In this document: one piece after another, positions 54,196-63,623 of the stretch
Numbering within the stretch: the stretch's first letter is position 1
Layout of the letters: each line of letters begins with the position of its first letter
From: Paraburkholderia youngii
GTDB lineage: Bacteria > Pseudomonadota > Gammaproteobacteria > Burkholderiales > Burkholderiaceae
DNA: 64,000 nt
Reading direction: 5' to 3'
Assembly (NCBI RefSeq): GCF_013366925.1
Contig: NZ_JAALDK010000001.1
Span: 806,001-870,000, forward strand
Program-made: the position numbers and the translations under genes
Notes under the pieces: model-generated
What the model was told of the DNA's origin: nothing
Database searches by the model: none
Seen by the model: the letters and a program-made list of their open reading frames with translations, nothing else

Positions 54196-55239
54196 ATGAG
54201 ATACCCAGATCGGCCTGGCCAGCCTGGATTTAACCGCCTGAGGATTTGCGCGTGGATGTGCGCAACCGTCATATCGGCAGGTGCGGGCGCGATGGCGGCG
54301 CAGGTTCATGCAGCGGTGCCCGGTACCGCTCAGTCGCCTGCATCCGCAACATCGGCGGCGCACACTGTGAATCCGACCACTTCGGCCAAAGCGTGGAATG
54401 GCGCGAGCCAACCATTGGGCACCATCGACGCCGCCACCGTCGCCGCGCCCGACGCGGCCGGCATCGTCGATCCGCGCCGCGCGTTCTTGCTGCGCGATGT
54501 ATTCGCGCAGGACGTGACGCGCCGGCTCAGACTGCCCGTCGCGGAGCAGCGTGCGTACGCCGACCGTCTGGAGACGGCACTCAATCAGAACGAGCTTGGC
54601 AATCTGTCGGGCGAGTATGTGGTGCTCGTCGATCGCAATGCGAACGTGCAGGCGCTCCTGATTTACTTCCGCCCAGCGCCCGCCGACAACTGGCAGATGA
54701 TCGGCGCATCGCCGGTATCCACCGGACGGCCTGGCGAGTACGACCACTTCATCACGCCGCTCGGCGTGTTTGAACATACGCCCGACAATATGGATTTCCG
54801 CTCCGAGGGCACGGAGAACGAAAACCACATTCGCGGTTATGGCCGTCGCGATATGCGCATCTTCGACCTCGGCTGGGCGCAGGGCGAACGCGGCTGGGGC
54901 AAGGGCGGCATGTCGCAGATGCGTTTCCAGATGCACGCGACCGACCCCGATCGGCTAGAACAGCTGCTCGGTATTCGCCATTCGAAGGGCTGCGTGCGGA
55001 TTCCCGCGTCGCTCAACACGTTTCTGGATCACTACGGGATTCTCGACGCGGAATACCAGCAGCTCGTCGATTCCGGCCAGTCTTTGTGGGTGCTGAAAAG
55101 CGATCGGCAGATCATGCCGTGGGCGGGGCGTTTTATCGTCGTCGTCGATTCGCAGCGCAAGAGCCGGCCAGCCTGGTCGCCAGTGCCCGGTGCGGTCGCG
55201 CGCGCAAAAATGCCCGCGCACGCGGATACGGCCGACTGA
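54196..55239 (+). CDS. L,D-transpeptidase-family protein
   Basis: This 347-residue periplasmic protein has an N-terminal signal region (LRICAWMCATVISAGAGAMAAQVHA). The catalytic motif HSKGCVRIP, near residue 261, carries the nucleophile Cys of YkuD-type peptidoglycan L,D-transpeptidases. The middle part contains STGRPGEYDHFITPLGVFEH, which is also characteristic. Such enzymes cross-link peptidoglycan or attach proteins to it. ATG 54196 follows CAGGA; a TTG 15 bases upstream is less likely. Confidence 0.88.
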   Translation: MRYPDRPGQPGFNRLRICAWMCATVISAGAGAMAAQVHAAVPGTAQSPASATSAAHTVNPTTSAKAWNGASQPLGTIDAATVAAPDAAGIVDPRRAFLLRDVFAQDVTRRLRLPVAEQRAYADRLETALNQNELGNLSGEYVVLVDRNANVQALLIYFRPAPADNWQMIGASPVSTGRPGEYDHFITPLGVFEHTPDNMDFRSEGTENENHIRGYGRRDMRIFDLGWAQGERGWGKGGMSQMRFQMHATDPDRLEQLLGIRHSKGCVRIPASLNTFLDHYGILDAEYQQLVDSGQSLWVLKSDRQIMPWAGRFIVVVDSQRKSRPAWSPVPGAVARAKMPAHADTAD

Positions 55240-55281
55240 CGGACGCCCAGGTCTTGTCGCAATACCAGCGCGGGGCGCCCC

Positions 55282-56151
55282 TCACGACCTCGCCAACAAC
55301 ACGCCCGCCAGGGCGACCGCAAAACCGGCAATCTGCACGGGCAGCAGCGTCTCGCCGAACCCCAGATAGCCTTCGAGCGCGGCGAGCGGCGGCGCGAGAA
55401 ACAGCAGCGCTGTCGCGCGCGAAGCATCCCCGCGCCGGACCATCCAGACGAGCAACGTGACGCTGATGCCGGACAGCATCACGATGCCCCACGCGAGCGA
55501 TGCCCACAGCGTCGGCGACGCGATCCAGCGATGCTCGCCGAGCGCGAGCGCCAGCACCCCCGCGACGACAGCCGCGCCGACGTTCTGCACCGCGCTCGCG
55601 CTGCGAATATCGGCCTTGGCGAGCGAGGTCTTCTGGAACAGCGTGCCCGCCGTGATCGCCCCGACCGCGACGATCGATATCAGCACGACCAGCCACGCCG
55701 GCGCGTTGCCGTGGGTGGGCGGCGTCGCGGCAGCGAGCTTCGGCGCGAGCACCAGCACGACGCCGGCGAGGCCGACCGCCATGCCGCTCCAGCCGCGCCG
55801 CGACAAGCGCTCGCCGAACAGCGGCGCGGCAACGGCGGCCGTCGCGAGCGGCTGCAGCGCGCCGAGCAAAGCCATCACGCCCGCGCTCAGACCTTGCGCG
55901 ACAGCCCAGTAGCCGGCGCCGAGATAGACCCCTTGCAGCAGTGCGCCGGCGCTCAGGTGCTTGCCGAAGTTGCGTCCGGTCGGCCAGGCGGAGCGCGCGA
56001 CGAGCGCGGCCAGCGCGAAGATCAGCGCGGTGCCGCCGAAACGGGCCAGCAGAAACAGATTGGGATCGGCGTAAGGCGTGATTGCGCGGGCGACCACGAA
56101 ACCGGTCGACCACAGCACGACGAACACGGCGGCAGCAAAGGTGGCGAGCAT
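55282..56151 (-). CDS. EamA/DMT-family transporter
   Basis: This 289-residue protein has ten hydrophobic helices in two EamA repeats. FVVLWSTGFVVARAITPYADPNLFLLARF opens the first, and ASAVQNVGAAVVAGVL begins the second. Members export metabolites such as amino acids. ATG 56151 gives the natural N-terminus; the frame continues upstream only as an Arg-rich shadow. It lies 86 bases after the UbiB-like gene on the same strand. The substrate is unknown. Confidence 0.9.
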   Translation of the reverse strand: MLATFAAAVFVVLWSTGFVVARAITPYADPNLFLLARFGGTALIFALAALVARSAWPTGRNFGKHLSAGALLQGVYLGAGYWAVAQGLSAGVMALLGALQPLATAAVAAPLFGERLSRRGWSGMAVGLAGVVLVLAPKLAAATPPTHGNAPAWLVVLISIVAVGAITAGTLFQKTSLAKADIRSASAVQNVGAAVVAGVLALALGEHRWIASPTLWASLAWGIVMLSGISVTLLVWMVRRGDASRATALLFLAPPLAALEGYLGFGETLLPVQIAGFAVALAGVLLARS

Positions 56152-56237
56152 CGGGGCGGAGGGTGTGAAAAAGCCGCCATGTTGACCGCACGGGCGGCGC
56201 GCGTCTTGTTCAAAGCTGCAATGCGCGCGCGGGACCG

Positions 56238-57794
56238 TCACCACGCGAGCAGCGTCATCCCCGCTCCGAGCGCGCCGCCGCAGACCACGCACGCCCACAA
56301 TAGCCAACGCGTGCGCCGGTATTCGCGCGCGAGATCCGCGAGCAGTTGCGCGTTCTGCTGCGGCGTACCCGCGCGATCGTGCTGCTGCAGATAGCGCACT
56401 GCCAGTTGCGGCACGCGCGGCAGCATATGCGCGAGATGCGGCAGTTCGTGTGACAGCCGCTTGAGCCAGCCGCGATGATCGAGATCGCGTCGCGCGATAT
56501 CGGCAAGCACGCCGCGTGCGATGTTCCATGTATCGACGCCCGGATGCAGCGTCCGCGCGAGCATCTCCGCCTGCTGGAACGAGCGCTGCGCGGTCGCGAG
56601 CTGGCCCGACACCTGGCCGTCGAACGGTTGCACGCCGTGCAGCAGATGATGAAACAGCGAACCCGCCGAGCGATCCTCGGGCGCCGCCGCGAAGTGCGCT
56701 TCAGCGCGCGTGCGCAGTTCGGCTTCGAGCATCTCGGGGCGTGTGTCGTCCGGCACATGGCCGGCCTCGCGATGCATGTCGGCGAGCCGCCCGTAGTCCT
56801 GGTCGAACAACGCGGTAGCGCCGTGCACGAAGAACTCGCGCTCGCCGCTCGACAGCGTCGCCATGATCGAGAACTCCGCGAGCACGAGGCGTCCGAGCGT
56901 GTCCGGCTCGATGCTGACGCGCACGCGGCGCGCATCGAGCGTCGCGTGGAAAAAGCCAAGCTCGAAGGCCTGCTCGGTGACCACCTCGACGATATGCGCG
57001 GCGAGCGGCGCCAGCTTGATGCCGTGTGCGTGCAGGCCGGGCAGGTCGCTCGCGGGCAGCGTATTGATGCGCTGCATCGTCAGCGTGTGGTCGGTGCACA
57101 GCTCCCAGATCACGTCCGGCACGACGATGCGCTTGTCGCCGTCGAAATGATGGCCGGTCTGGCTCAGGTTCGCGGCTTCGGCGCGCAGGTCGAAGCGGCG
57201 CAGGATGTCGTCGGTGAAGGTTTGCGCGAGCGAGCGCAACTTCAGCCGGCGCGCGACGCGCGACAGCTTTTCGAGCCAGCGCGCGACCCAGCGCAACAGC
57301 GCGAGCTCATCGCCAATCTGTTGCAACTGCTGCGCGCGCACGAGCTTGACGGCGACCTCATGGTGACCTTTGAGCGGCACCGCGAGCCGCGCGAAATGGG
57401 TCTGCTCGGCGAAGCCGCTGCGCACCGGCACGAGGTCGACCGCGCTGAACAGCTCGCCGAGCGGCCGGCCGAACGCGCGCGTCAAGGCCAGCGCGGAGTC
57501 GTCCGGCGACAGCGGTGCTTCCATGTGATCGATGGCGTCCAGCGCGTCATGCAGCGTGCCGCTCGCGAGTTCTGGGCGAGCGGCCAGCGTCTGTGCGAAG
57601 CGGCTCGCGAGCGGACCGAGCGCCGGCAGCAGGCCATGCAACTGCGCGCCGCTGCGCTCGGACGCATGCACGCGGCCGATCAGCTCGATCATCCAATGCA
57701 GCTTGTGGTCGGGCGGGGCGGCGAGCCAGATCAGGCGCGCGCCGTAACGCAGCGCATGGAATAGCAGCAGTAGACGGCGAAACAGTGGCGGCAT
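56238..57794 (-). CDS. UbiB/ABC1-like protein, probable pseudokinase
   Basis: The protein (about 518 residues) has the UbiB/ABC1 layout: HEVAVKLVR near the kinase Lys, RFDLRAEAANLSQ, and LGFFHATLDARRVRV where active members read GFFHADPHPGN. It ends in a membrane helix (LLWACVVCGGALGAGMTLL). The Asp and Asn of HADxHPGN are missing, and the DFG equivalent reads AEFS, so ATP turnover is unlikely. True UbiB supports ubiquinone synthesis; this divergent homologue must do something else or act as a scaffold. The start at ATG 57794 is the best guess, with no strong ribosome site. Confidence 0.7.
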   Translation of the reverse strand: MPPLFRRLLLLFHALRYGARLIWLAAPPDHKLHWMIELIGRVHASERSGAQLHGLLPALGPLASRFAQTLAARPELASGTLHDALDAIDHMEAPLSPDDSALALTRAFGRPLGELFSAVDLVPVRSGFAEQTHFARLAVPLKGHHEVAVKLVRAQQLQQIGDELALLRWVARWLEKLSRVARRLKLRSLAQTFTDDILRRFDLRAEAANLSQTGHHFDGDKRIVVPDVIWELCTDHTLTMQRINTLPASDLPGLHAHGIKLAPLAAHIVEVVTEQAFELGFFHATLDARRVRVSIEPDTLGRLVLAEFSIMATLSSGEREFFVHGATALFDQDYGRLADMHREAGHVPDDTRPEMLEAELRTRAEAHFAAAPEDRSAGSLFHHLLHGVQPFDGQVSGQLATAQRSFQQAEMLARTLHPGVDTWNIARGVLADIARRDLDHRGWLKRLSHELPHLAHMLPRVPQLAVRYLQQHDRAGTPQQNAQLLADLAREYRRTRWLLWACVVCGGALGAGMTLLAW

Positions 57795-58051
57795 CGGCGG
57801 TTCGGTTGACGGGCGAGGCGTTGTGCGCGGGACTCGGCCGGGCGGCGGCGTGGCGTTCGCCGCATGGCCGAAGAGTCCAGCCGTCAAGGTTAGCAGGTCG
57901 GCGCGGTGGCGGGCGGGTGCGCGCGCAAGGGGCGGCTCGTAGCAACCTTAGCGCGCGATGAACTCGCCATGAGCGCAACCTGCGCGCCCGCGCCAACGAC
58001 GCGCAATACGCGTAATACAATACGGCGGCCTTCCTCAACCACGGCGCACAG

Positions 58052-58807
58052 ATGCTCGCAGAACAACGTCATCAATACATCCTCGCGCAAGTCGCAAAGA
58101 ACGGCGCGCTGTCGGTCGCTGAACTGGTGCGCGAACTGAACGTATCGCGCGAAACGATCCGTCGCGACCTCAACGCACTGGCCGGCCGCGGACTGCTCGT
58201 GACGACTCACGGCGGCGCGCTGTCAAGCGATCGGCGCGAGCCAGATCTCGATACGCGCGAAGCCGAGAACGCGGGCGCGAAGCGCGCGATCGGCGAGCGC
58301 GCGGCCGAGTTCGTGCCGGACGGCGCATCGCTGATCGTCGATTCGGGCAGTACCACGCAGGCGGTCGCGCGCGCGCTGCTCGACCGGCATCGGCTGACGG
58401 TCTACACGAACGACTGGCGCATCGCGCTGCTGCTCGGCCGACGCAACGACAATCGCGTGACGCTGCTCGGCGGCGAGCTGTCCGATATCGAGGACGCGAC
58501 CTTCGGACTCGACACGGTCCACCAGATCACGCAGTACCACGCCGATTTCGCGTTCATCGGCGCGGGCGGGATCTCCCCGGACGGCTATCTGACCGACTAC
58601 AGCCGCATGGCGGCCGAAGTGCGCAGCCGCATGATCGCCGCGGCCGACCTGGTGGTGGTCGTCGCCGATCATTCGAAGTTCGGACGCGTGACGCCGGTGC
58701 GCATCAACGGTATCGAGTCGGCGCGGTATCTGGTCACCGAACTGGCGCCCGAGCGCGCGCTTGGCAAGGCGATCACCGCGCATGGTCCGGAGATTCTGAT
58801 CGCGTGA
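58052..58807 (+). CDS. DeoR/GlpR-family transcriptional regulator
   Basis: This 251-residue regulator has an N-terminal DeoR winged helix (QRHQYILAQVAKNGALSVAELVRELNVSRETIRRDLNALAGRGLL) and a C-terminal DeoRC sugar-phosphate-type sensor domain (DSGSTTQAVARAL; FGLDTVHQITQYHADFAFIGAGGIS; ADHSKFGR). It lies 618 bases upstream of the phosphonate transport genes in the same direction. It might sense an intermediate of phosphonate use, but this is not shown. Confidence 0.92.
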   Translation: MLAEQRHQYILAQVAKNGALSVAELVRELNVSRETIRRDLNALAGRGLLVTTHGGALSSDRREPDLDTREAENAGAKRAIGERAAEFVPDGASLIVDSGSTTQAVARALLDRHRLTVYTNDWRIALLLGRRNDNRVTLLGGELSDIEDATFGLDTVHQITQYHADFAFIGAGGISPDGYLTDYSRMAAEVRSRMIAAADLVVVVADHSKFGRVTPVRINGIESARYLVTELAPERALGKAITAHGPEILIA

Positions 58808-59425
58808 GACGGCTCCTCGCTGAACGCCATTCCGCACCCGCCAAAATCTAACTAAAAAAAGCCGCGGGTTTCGCTCCAGATATTGGAACGGAACGGCCGG
58901 GCACAATACGCGCCGTTATCAGGGCCGCGTACACCGCAGCAGAGGTAACCGCGGGGAACGCTACGAGCACGGCCAGCGCGCCGCGCGAGCGCCGCGTCCG
59001 CGAGCAGCGCCGCGCCTTCGCAATTTCGTCGATGCATCGTGCATACATCGTCATTTTCGCCATGTACGATCCACACGGGATCGGCGCGCGGAGTTCCATT
59101 TTTGGGCGGCGCGACGAATTCCATCGGTTGGCTTGAATTGGCAATTTGTGTCTTTTTTTGGAATTCGGCAAAATCGTCACGGCCGTGTCATCGAAACCTG
59201 TGATTCTTCCCGTGCCCGCTCAGGCGCGGCAGGCAGCGCGGGTGTCGGAGGCGGGCTGTCAGTCAGGCTGGGCGAGAAGCGGCAAAGTTGTCGGCAATCT
59301 GCAATCCACGACAGACCGGCGCGGCAACCGCAGCGGGCAACGCCAAGCGGCGCGTGCCGCCGTTCAATCACTACAGGTATGGGTTATCCCGACCGTCTGG
59401 TTTTTAGCCTTTCGGAGAGAGCGAC
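58808..59425. other. Leader and promoter region of the phn operon
   Basis: About 620 bases without a convincing gene. An AT-rich patch at 59090-59180, with EcoRI-type inverted repeats gaattcc and ggaattc, probably holds the phnS promoter. The rest gives only short unsupported frames. Confidence 0.45.
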
Positions 59426-60517
59426 ATGAAAAAGACGAATTCCCTTCACGCCGCGGCCGGTCTCGCGCGCAAGCTGCTGCCGGTGCTGGTCGCCGCCGCA
59501 GCGTTCGGCGGTGCCGCGATGCAGGCTCATGCGGCCGACGCCGTCGTGCTGTACACGGCCGACGGCCTCGAAAATCTGTACAAGGATGTGCTGCCGGCCT
59601 TCGAAAAGAAGGAAGGCGTGAAGGTCAATATCGTCACGGCGGGCAGCGGCGAAGTCGTGAACCGCGCGACCATCGAGAAGGACCAGCCGAAGGCCGACGT
59701 GCTCGTCACGCTGCCGCCGTTCATCCAGCAGGCCGACCAGAACGGTCTGCTGCAGGCGTACCAGAGCGCCAACTACAAGAACGTGCCGGCCATCGCGAAG
59801 GCGCCGAACGGCGCATGGGCGACCTTCGTGAACAACTACTTCTCGTTCGCGATCAACCCCGAAGTCACGAAAAATCAGCCGAAGACGTTCGCGGACCTGC
59901 TGCACCCGGACTTCACCGGCAAGGTCGCCTATTCCAACCCGGCGACCGCCGGCGACGGCATGGCGGTGATCATCCTGACCTCGTCGCTGATGGGCGAAGA
60001 CCAGGCGTTCGACTATCTGAAGAAGCTCGAGCAGAGCGCCAAGTTCCACACCAAGGGCACGGGCTATCTCGACGTGCTGCTATCGCGTAACGAGATCGCG
60101 GTCGCCAACGGCGATCTGCAGATGGATCTCGACGACGCGGCCAACGGCGGCCTGTCTCTGAAGCCGGTGTTCCTCGCCGCTACGCCCGGCGGTCAGCCGA
60201 CCACGTTCCAGCTGCCGTACGCGATCGGGCTGATCAAGAACGGTCCGAACCAGGCCGAAGGCAAGAAGCTGATCGACTATCTGATGTCGACGGACGTGCA
60301 GTCGAAGGTGCCGGACATCTTCGGCATTCCGGGTCGCAGCGACGTGCCGCTCGCCGGCAAGAGCGGCGAAACGGTCAAGCAGGCGATCAGCGGCGTCAAG
60401 CTGATTCCGGTCGACTGGAATCACGTGATGGCGAAGAAGGCCGACTGGACCGCGCGCTGGAAGAGCGACGTGATCGGTTCGTCGGGCAAAGAGACCGAAG
60501 TGGTCAAGCCGAAGTAA
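59426..60517 (+). CDS. phnS: 2-aminoethylphosphonate ABC transporter, binding protein
   Basis: This 363-residue periplasmic protein has a signal peptide (ending AMQAHA|AD near residue 36) and a type 2 binding-protein fold: VVLYTADGLENLYKDVLPAFEKKEG, VLVTLPPFIQQA and NPATAGDGMAVIILTSSLMG. It matches the PhnS branch of iron/phosphonate binding proteins. It would capture 2-aminoethylphosphonate and hand it to PhnUV. The start follows CGGAGAGA. The order S-T-U-V and the following GntR gene support the assignment. Confidence 0.9.
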   Translation: MKKTNSLHAAAGLARKLLPVLVAAAAFGGAAMQAHAADAVVLYTADGLENLYKDVLPAFEKKEGVKVNIVTAGSGEVVNRATIEKDQPKADVLVTLPPFIQQADQNGLLQAYQSANYKNVPAIAKAPNGAWATFVNNYFSFAINPEVTKNQPKTFADLLHPDFTGKVAYSNPATAGDGMAVIILTSSLMGEDQAFDYLKKLEQSAKFHTKGTGYLDVLLSRNEIAVANGDLQMDLDDAANGGLSLKPVFLAATPGGQPTTFQLPYAIGLIKNGPNQAEGKKLIDYLMSTDVQSKVPDIFGIPGRSDVPLAGKSGETVKQAISGVKLIPVDWNHVMAKKADWTARWKSDVIGSSGKETEVVKPK

Positions 60518-60618
60518 GTGACTCAGATCAGCAACGTTTGACGTTGTCGATTCAGGCGGCGCTTCGCAGGTACTGCGCGGCGCCGCATCAGCATTAATTC
60601 TGTTGGAGGAAGACCCCG

Positions 60619-61734
60619 GTGAATACGGCCAGTCTCGCTCACCCCACCGCGCCTGGCGCGCCGCTGGATGCGCTCGACGCCGCGCGTTTGGACGCGCCGG
60701 GCGCCGCCGCGCCGGGCGGCGTGCAGATCGATCACCTGACGGTGCGCTTCGGCGCACGCACGGTGCTCGACGATCTGTCGTTGACCATCCAGCGCGGCGA
60801 GTTGCTCACCGTGCTCGGCCGCAGCGGCTGCGGCAAGACGACCTTGCTGCGCTTCATCGCGGGCTTCATCGAGGCCGACGGTCTGGCCGGCACGCTGACG
60901 GTGGCCGGCCGCGATCTGACGCATGTGCCGCCGCACAAGCGCAACCTCGGACTGCTGTTCCAGAGCTACGCGCTGTTTCCGCATCTGACGGTATTCGAGA
61001 ACGTCGCGTTCGGTTTGCGCGCACGGCGCATTCCGGCGCGCGACGTCGCGCGCCGCGTCGCCGAGGCGCTGAAGCTCGTGCAGCTCGGCGACGCCGGGCA
61101 CGTGATGCCCGCGCAACTGTCGGGCGGCATGCAGCAGCGCGTGGCGCTCGCCCGCGCGCTCGTGATCGAACCCGACGTGCTGCTGCTCGACGAACCGCTG
61201 TCCGCGCTCGACGCCAATCTGCGCGCGTCGGTGCGTTCCGAACTGAAGGCGCTGCATGAGCGCCTGCCGAATCTCACGATCGTCTGCGTGACGCACGATC
61301 AGGACGACGCGCTCGTGCTGTCCGACCGCACGCTGCTGATGCGCGATGGCCACATCGCGCAGCTCGGCACGCCGCAGCAGCTATACGACACGCCGGCCGA
61401 CGGCTTCGTCGCGCGCTACCTCGGCGCGGCCAATCTGCTGCCGCCGCAGGTCGCGTTCGGCATGGACGACGCGCGCTACAACGAGCGCGAACGTGTCGCG
61501 TGTCTGCGTCCGGAGGCGCTGCGCATCGTGCCGCTCGGCGAGGGGCAGTTGCATGGCGCGATCGCGTCGGTCGAGTGGTATGGCGCGGCCTTGTCGGTAT
61601 CGGTCGTGCTGGATGCGCTGCCGAACGATCCCGTGCTCGTCACGATGCAGCGCAGCCTCGGCATGACGCCGGAGAAGGGCGCGCGTGTTTCCCTGCGTTA
61701 CGAGGCTGGCGATGTCGTCCTTATCAAGCCCTGA
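60619..61734 (+). CDS. phnT: 2-aminoethylphosphonate ABC transporter, ATPase
   Basis: This 371-residue ABC ATPase has Walker A GRSGCGKTTLL, the signature LSGGMQQRVALARAL, and Walker B LLLDEPLSALDANLR, with a C-terminal TOBE-like domain. It energises import through PhnUV. The start is GTG 60619 behind GGAGGAA. Its 3' end overlaps the start of phnU, so they are translationally coupled. Confidence 0.92.
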   Translation: MNTASLAHPTAPGAPLDALDAARLDAPGAAAPGGVQIDHLTVRFGARTVLDDLSLTIQRGELLTVLGRSGCGKTTLLRFIAGFIEADGLAGTLTVAGRDLTHVPPHKRNLGLLFQSYALFPHLTVFENVAFGLRARRIPARDVARRVAEALKLVQLGDAGHVMPAQLSGGMQQRVALARALVIEPDVLLLDEPLSALDANLRASVRSELKALHERLPNLTIVCVTHDQDDALVLSDRTLLMRDGHIAQLGTPQQLYDTPADGFVARYLGAANLLPPQVAFGMDDARYNERERVACLRPEALRIVPLGEGQLHGAIASVEWYGAALSVSVVLDALPNDPVLVTMQRSLGMTPEKGARVSLRYEAGDVVLIKP

Positions 61735-62674
61735 TACGTCCAATCCGCTCGACCTTGCCGCGCAAGCCGAGCTCGAAGCCGCCGCCGCACGCCGTCTGGC
61801 GAGCGCCGCGGCGCATGCGGCCGCAGTGAGGCGGCGCGAGCGTCTCGCGCAATGGCATCTGCTGTTCATTGCGGTCGTGGTGCTCGGACCGCTCGTCATC
61901 TATCCGCTGGTGCGGCTCGTGATGCTGAGTCTGACCGGCGCGCACGGCCTGTCGGGCCACGCGTACGTGACGTTCTTCGGCAACCCCGAAACGCGCGGCG
62001 TGATCGGCACCACGCTCGGCATCCTGTTCGCGAGCGCGAGCCTGGCGTCGCTGCTCGGCGTGGCGCTCGCGTCGCTGCTGTTTTTCAAGCCGTTTCCGGG
62101 CGCGCGAATGGTCACGCGCTTCCTCGAGCTGTTCGTCGCGTTCCCGTCGTTTCTGGTCGCCTTCACGCTGATCTTTCTGTACGGCTCGCAGGGCTCGGTC
62201 AGCATCGGGCTGCAGCGGCTGTTCAATCTGCAGGCGCCGCCGCTCGACTTTCTGTTCGGCATCGGCGGCGTGATTCTCGCGGAAGTGGTGTTCTATACGC
62301 CGTTCGTCGTGCGTCCGACGCTGGCATCGTTCGCGCTGCTCGACCGGCGGCTGATCGAAGCCGCGCGCAGCCTCGGCGCGAACGGCCTGATGGTCGCGTT
62401 CAAGGTGATCCTGCCGCTCGCGTGGCCGGGTATCGCAGCGGGCACGATCCTGTGTTTTCTGCTGACGTTGAACGAGTTCGGCATTCTGCTGGTGCTCGGC
62501 AGCGCCCATCTGATCACGCTGCCTGTCGCGATCTATAGCGCCGCGACCGTCGATCTCGATCTGCCGACCGCCGCCGCCGGCGCGGTCGTGATGCTGCTGA
62601 TGTCGTTGTCGCTGTACGCGTTGTACCGGCGCGTCAATAGTCGCAAGGTGAAAGGAGCCGGTCATGGCCGTTGA
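61712..62674 (+). CDS. phnU: 2-aminoethylphosphonate ABC transporter, permease 1
   Basis: This permease of about 320 residues has six helices and the ABC permease loop EAARSLGANGLMVAFKVILPLAWPGI near residues 225-250. ATG 61712 overlaps the end of phnT; an upstream ATG at 61685 is also open. It pairs with PhnV to form the channel. PhnV overlaps its end. Confidence 0.9.
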   Translation: MSSLSSPDTSNPLDLAAQAELEAAAARRLASAAAHAAAVRRRERLAQWHLLFIAVVVLGPLVIYPLVRLVMLSLTGAHGLSGHAYVTFFGNPETRGVIGTTLGILFASASLASLLGVALASLLFFKPFPGARMVTRFLELFVAFPSFLVAFTLIFLYGSQGSVSIGLQRLFNLQAPPLDFLFGIGGVILAEVVFYTPFVVRPTLASFALLDRRLIEAARSLGANGLMVAFKVILPLAWPGIAAGTILCFLLTLNEFGILLVLGSAHLITLPVAIYSAATVDLDLPTAAAGAVVMLLMSLSLYALYRRVNSRKVKGAGHGR

Positions 62675-63527
62675 ACTCGATCCGACCGTGCTGCCGGTCA
62701 TGCACAAGAAGGGCCGGCCCGTGCGGCACAGCCTCGTCGTGCGACTGCTCGGCGGTCTCTTTCTGGGTTTCGCCGCGCTGCTGTGCTTCTGGCTGTTCGT
62801 GCTGCCGGTGCTGGTCGTCGCGCTATCGAGCGTCGCGTCGCACTGGTCCGGCACGATCTTGCCCGACGGCTTCAGCATGCGCTGGTTCGAGCGCCTCGGT
62901 TCGAGCGACTTCGACGCGCTGACCACCAGCCTCGAAGTCGGCATGGGCGTCGCGGTGCTCGGCACGATCCTCGGTTTGTGGCTCGCGCTCGCGCTCGAAG
63001 GGCGCGACCGGCGCGGCCTCGGCGCTATCGTCGACACGATCGCGATGATGCCCAACGGCGTGCCGAGTGTGGTGCTCGGCCTCGCGGTGCTGATCGCGTA
63101 TCACAAACGGCCGCTCGATCTGTCGAGCTCGGCGGCGATCGTCGTGTTCGTGCAGCTCGCGCTGGTGCTGCCGTTCTGCTATCGCTGCGCGGCCGCCGCG
63201 CTGCGCCCGGAGCTGACCGTGCTGCGCGAAGCGGCCGCGAGCCTCGGGGCGCCGCCGTCGATGGTGCTGCGCCGTGTCGTGTTGCCGCAACTGGTGCCGG
63301 CGATCCGCGCGAGTCTCGCGCTCGGTTTTGCGCTGTCGCTCGGCGAACTCGGTGCGACGCTGACCGTGTATCCGCCGGGCTTCGCGACGGTGCCGATCGT
63401 CGTCGTCGGGCAGGTGGAGCGCGGCTATTACCTGCCGGCTTCCGCGCTGTCGCTGATTCTGCTGCTGGTCTCGCTGGTCGCGCTGCTGCTGATCGCGGCG
63501 CGTGCTCCGCGTCGCCGGATCGACTGA
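62664..63527 (+). CDS. phnV: 2-aminoethylphosphonate ABC transporter, permease 2
   Basis: This 287-residue permease has six helices and the loop REAAASLGAPPSMVLRRVVLPQLVPAIRASLALGFAL. The start overlaps phnU by 11 bases and follows AAAGGAG. It ends the transporter operon. The phosphonatase genes phnW and phnX are not between it and the window end. Confidence 0.9.
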   Translation: MAVELDPTVLPVMHKKGRPVRHSLVVRLLGGLFLGFAALLCFWLFVLPVLVVALSSVASHWSGTILPDGFSMRWFERLGSSDFDALTTSLEVGMGVAVLGTILGLWLALALEGRDRRGLGAIVDTIAMMPNGVPSVVLGLAVLIAYHKRPLDLSSSAAIVVFVQLALVLPFCYRCAAAALRPELTVLREAAASLGAPPSMVLRRVVLPQLVPAIRASLALGFALSLGELGATLTVYPPGFATVPIVVVGQVERGYYLPASALSLILLLVSLVALLLIAARAPRRRID

Positions 63528-63623
63528 CCGGGCTGACCCGGCTGATCGGCGGGCGGTTTCCTTGATCTGAAGCGCGCACGCCCAACGGTGGACATCCGAT
63601 GTGATGTGGCGAAATTTGTCAAA

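Noticed and set aside
55530..57764. Long plus-strand frames opposite the DMT and UbiB-like genes
   Set aside because: They are Arg/Ala/His-rich antisense shadows with no ribosome sites, while the minus strand shows family motifs.
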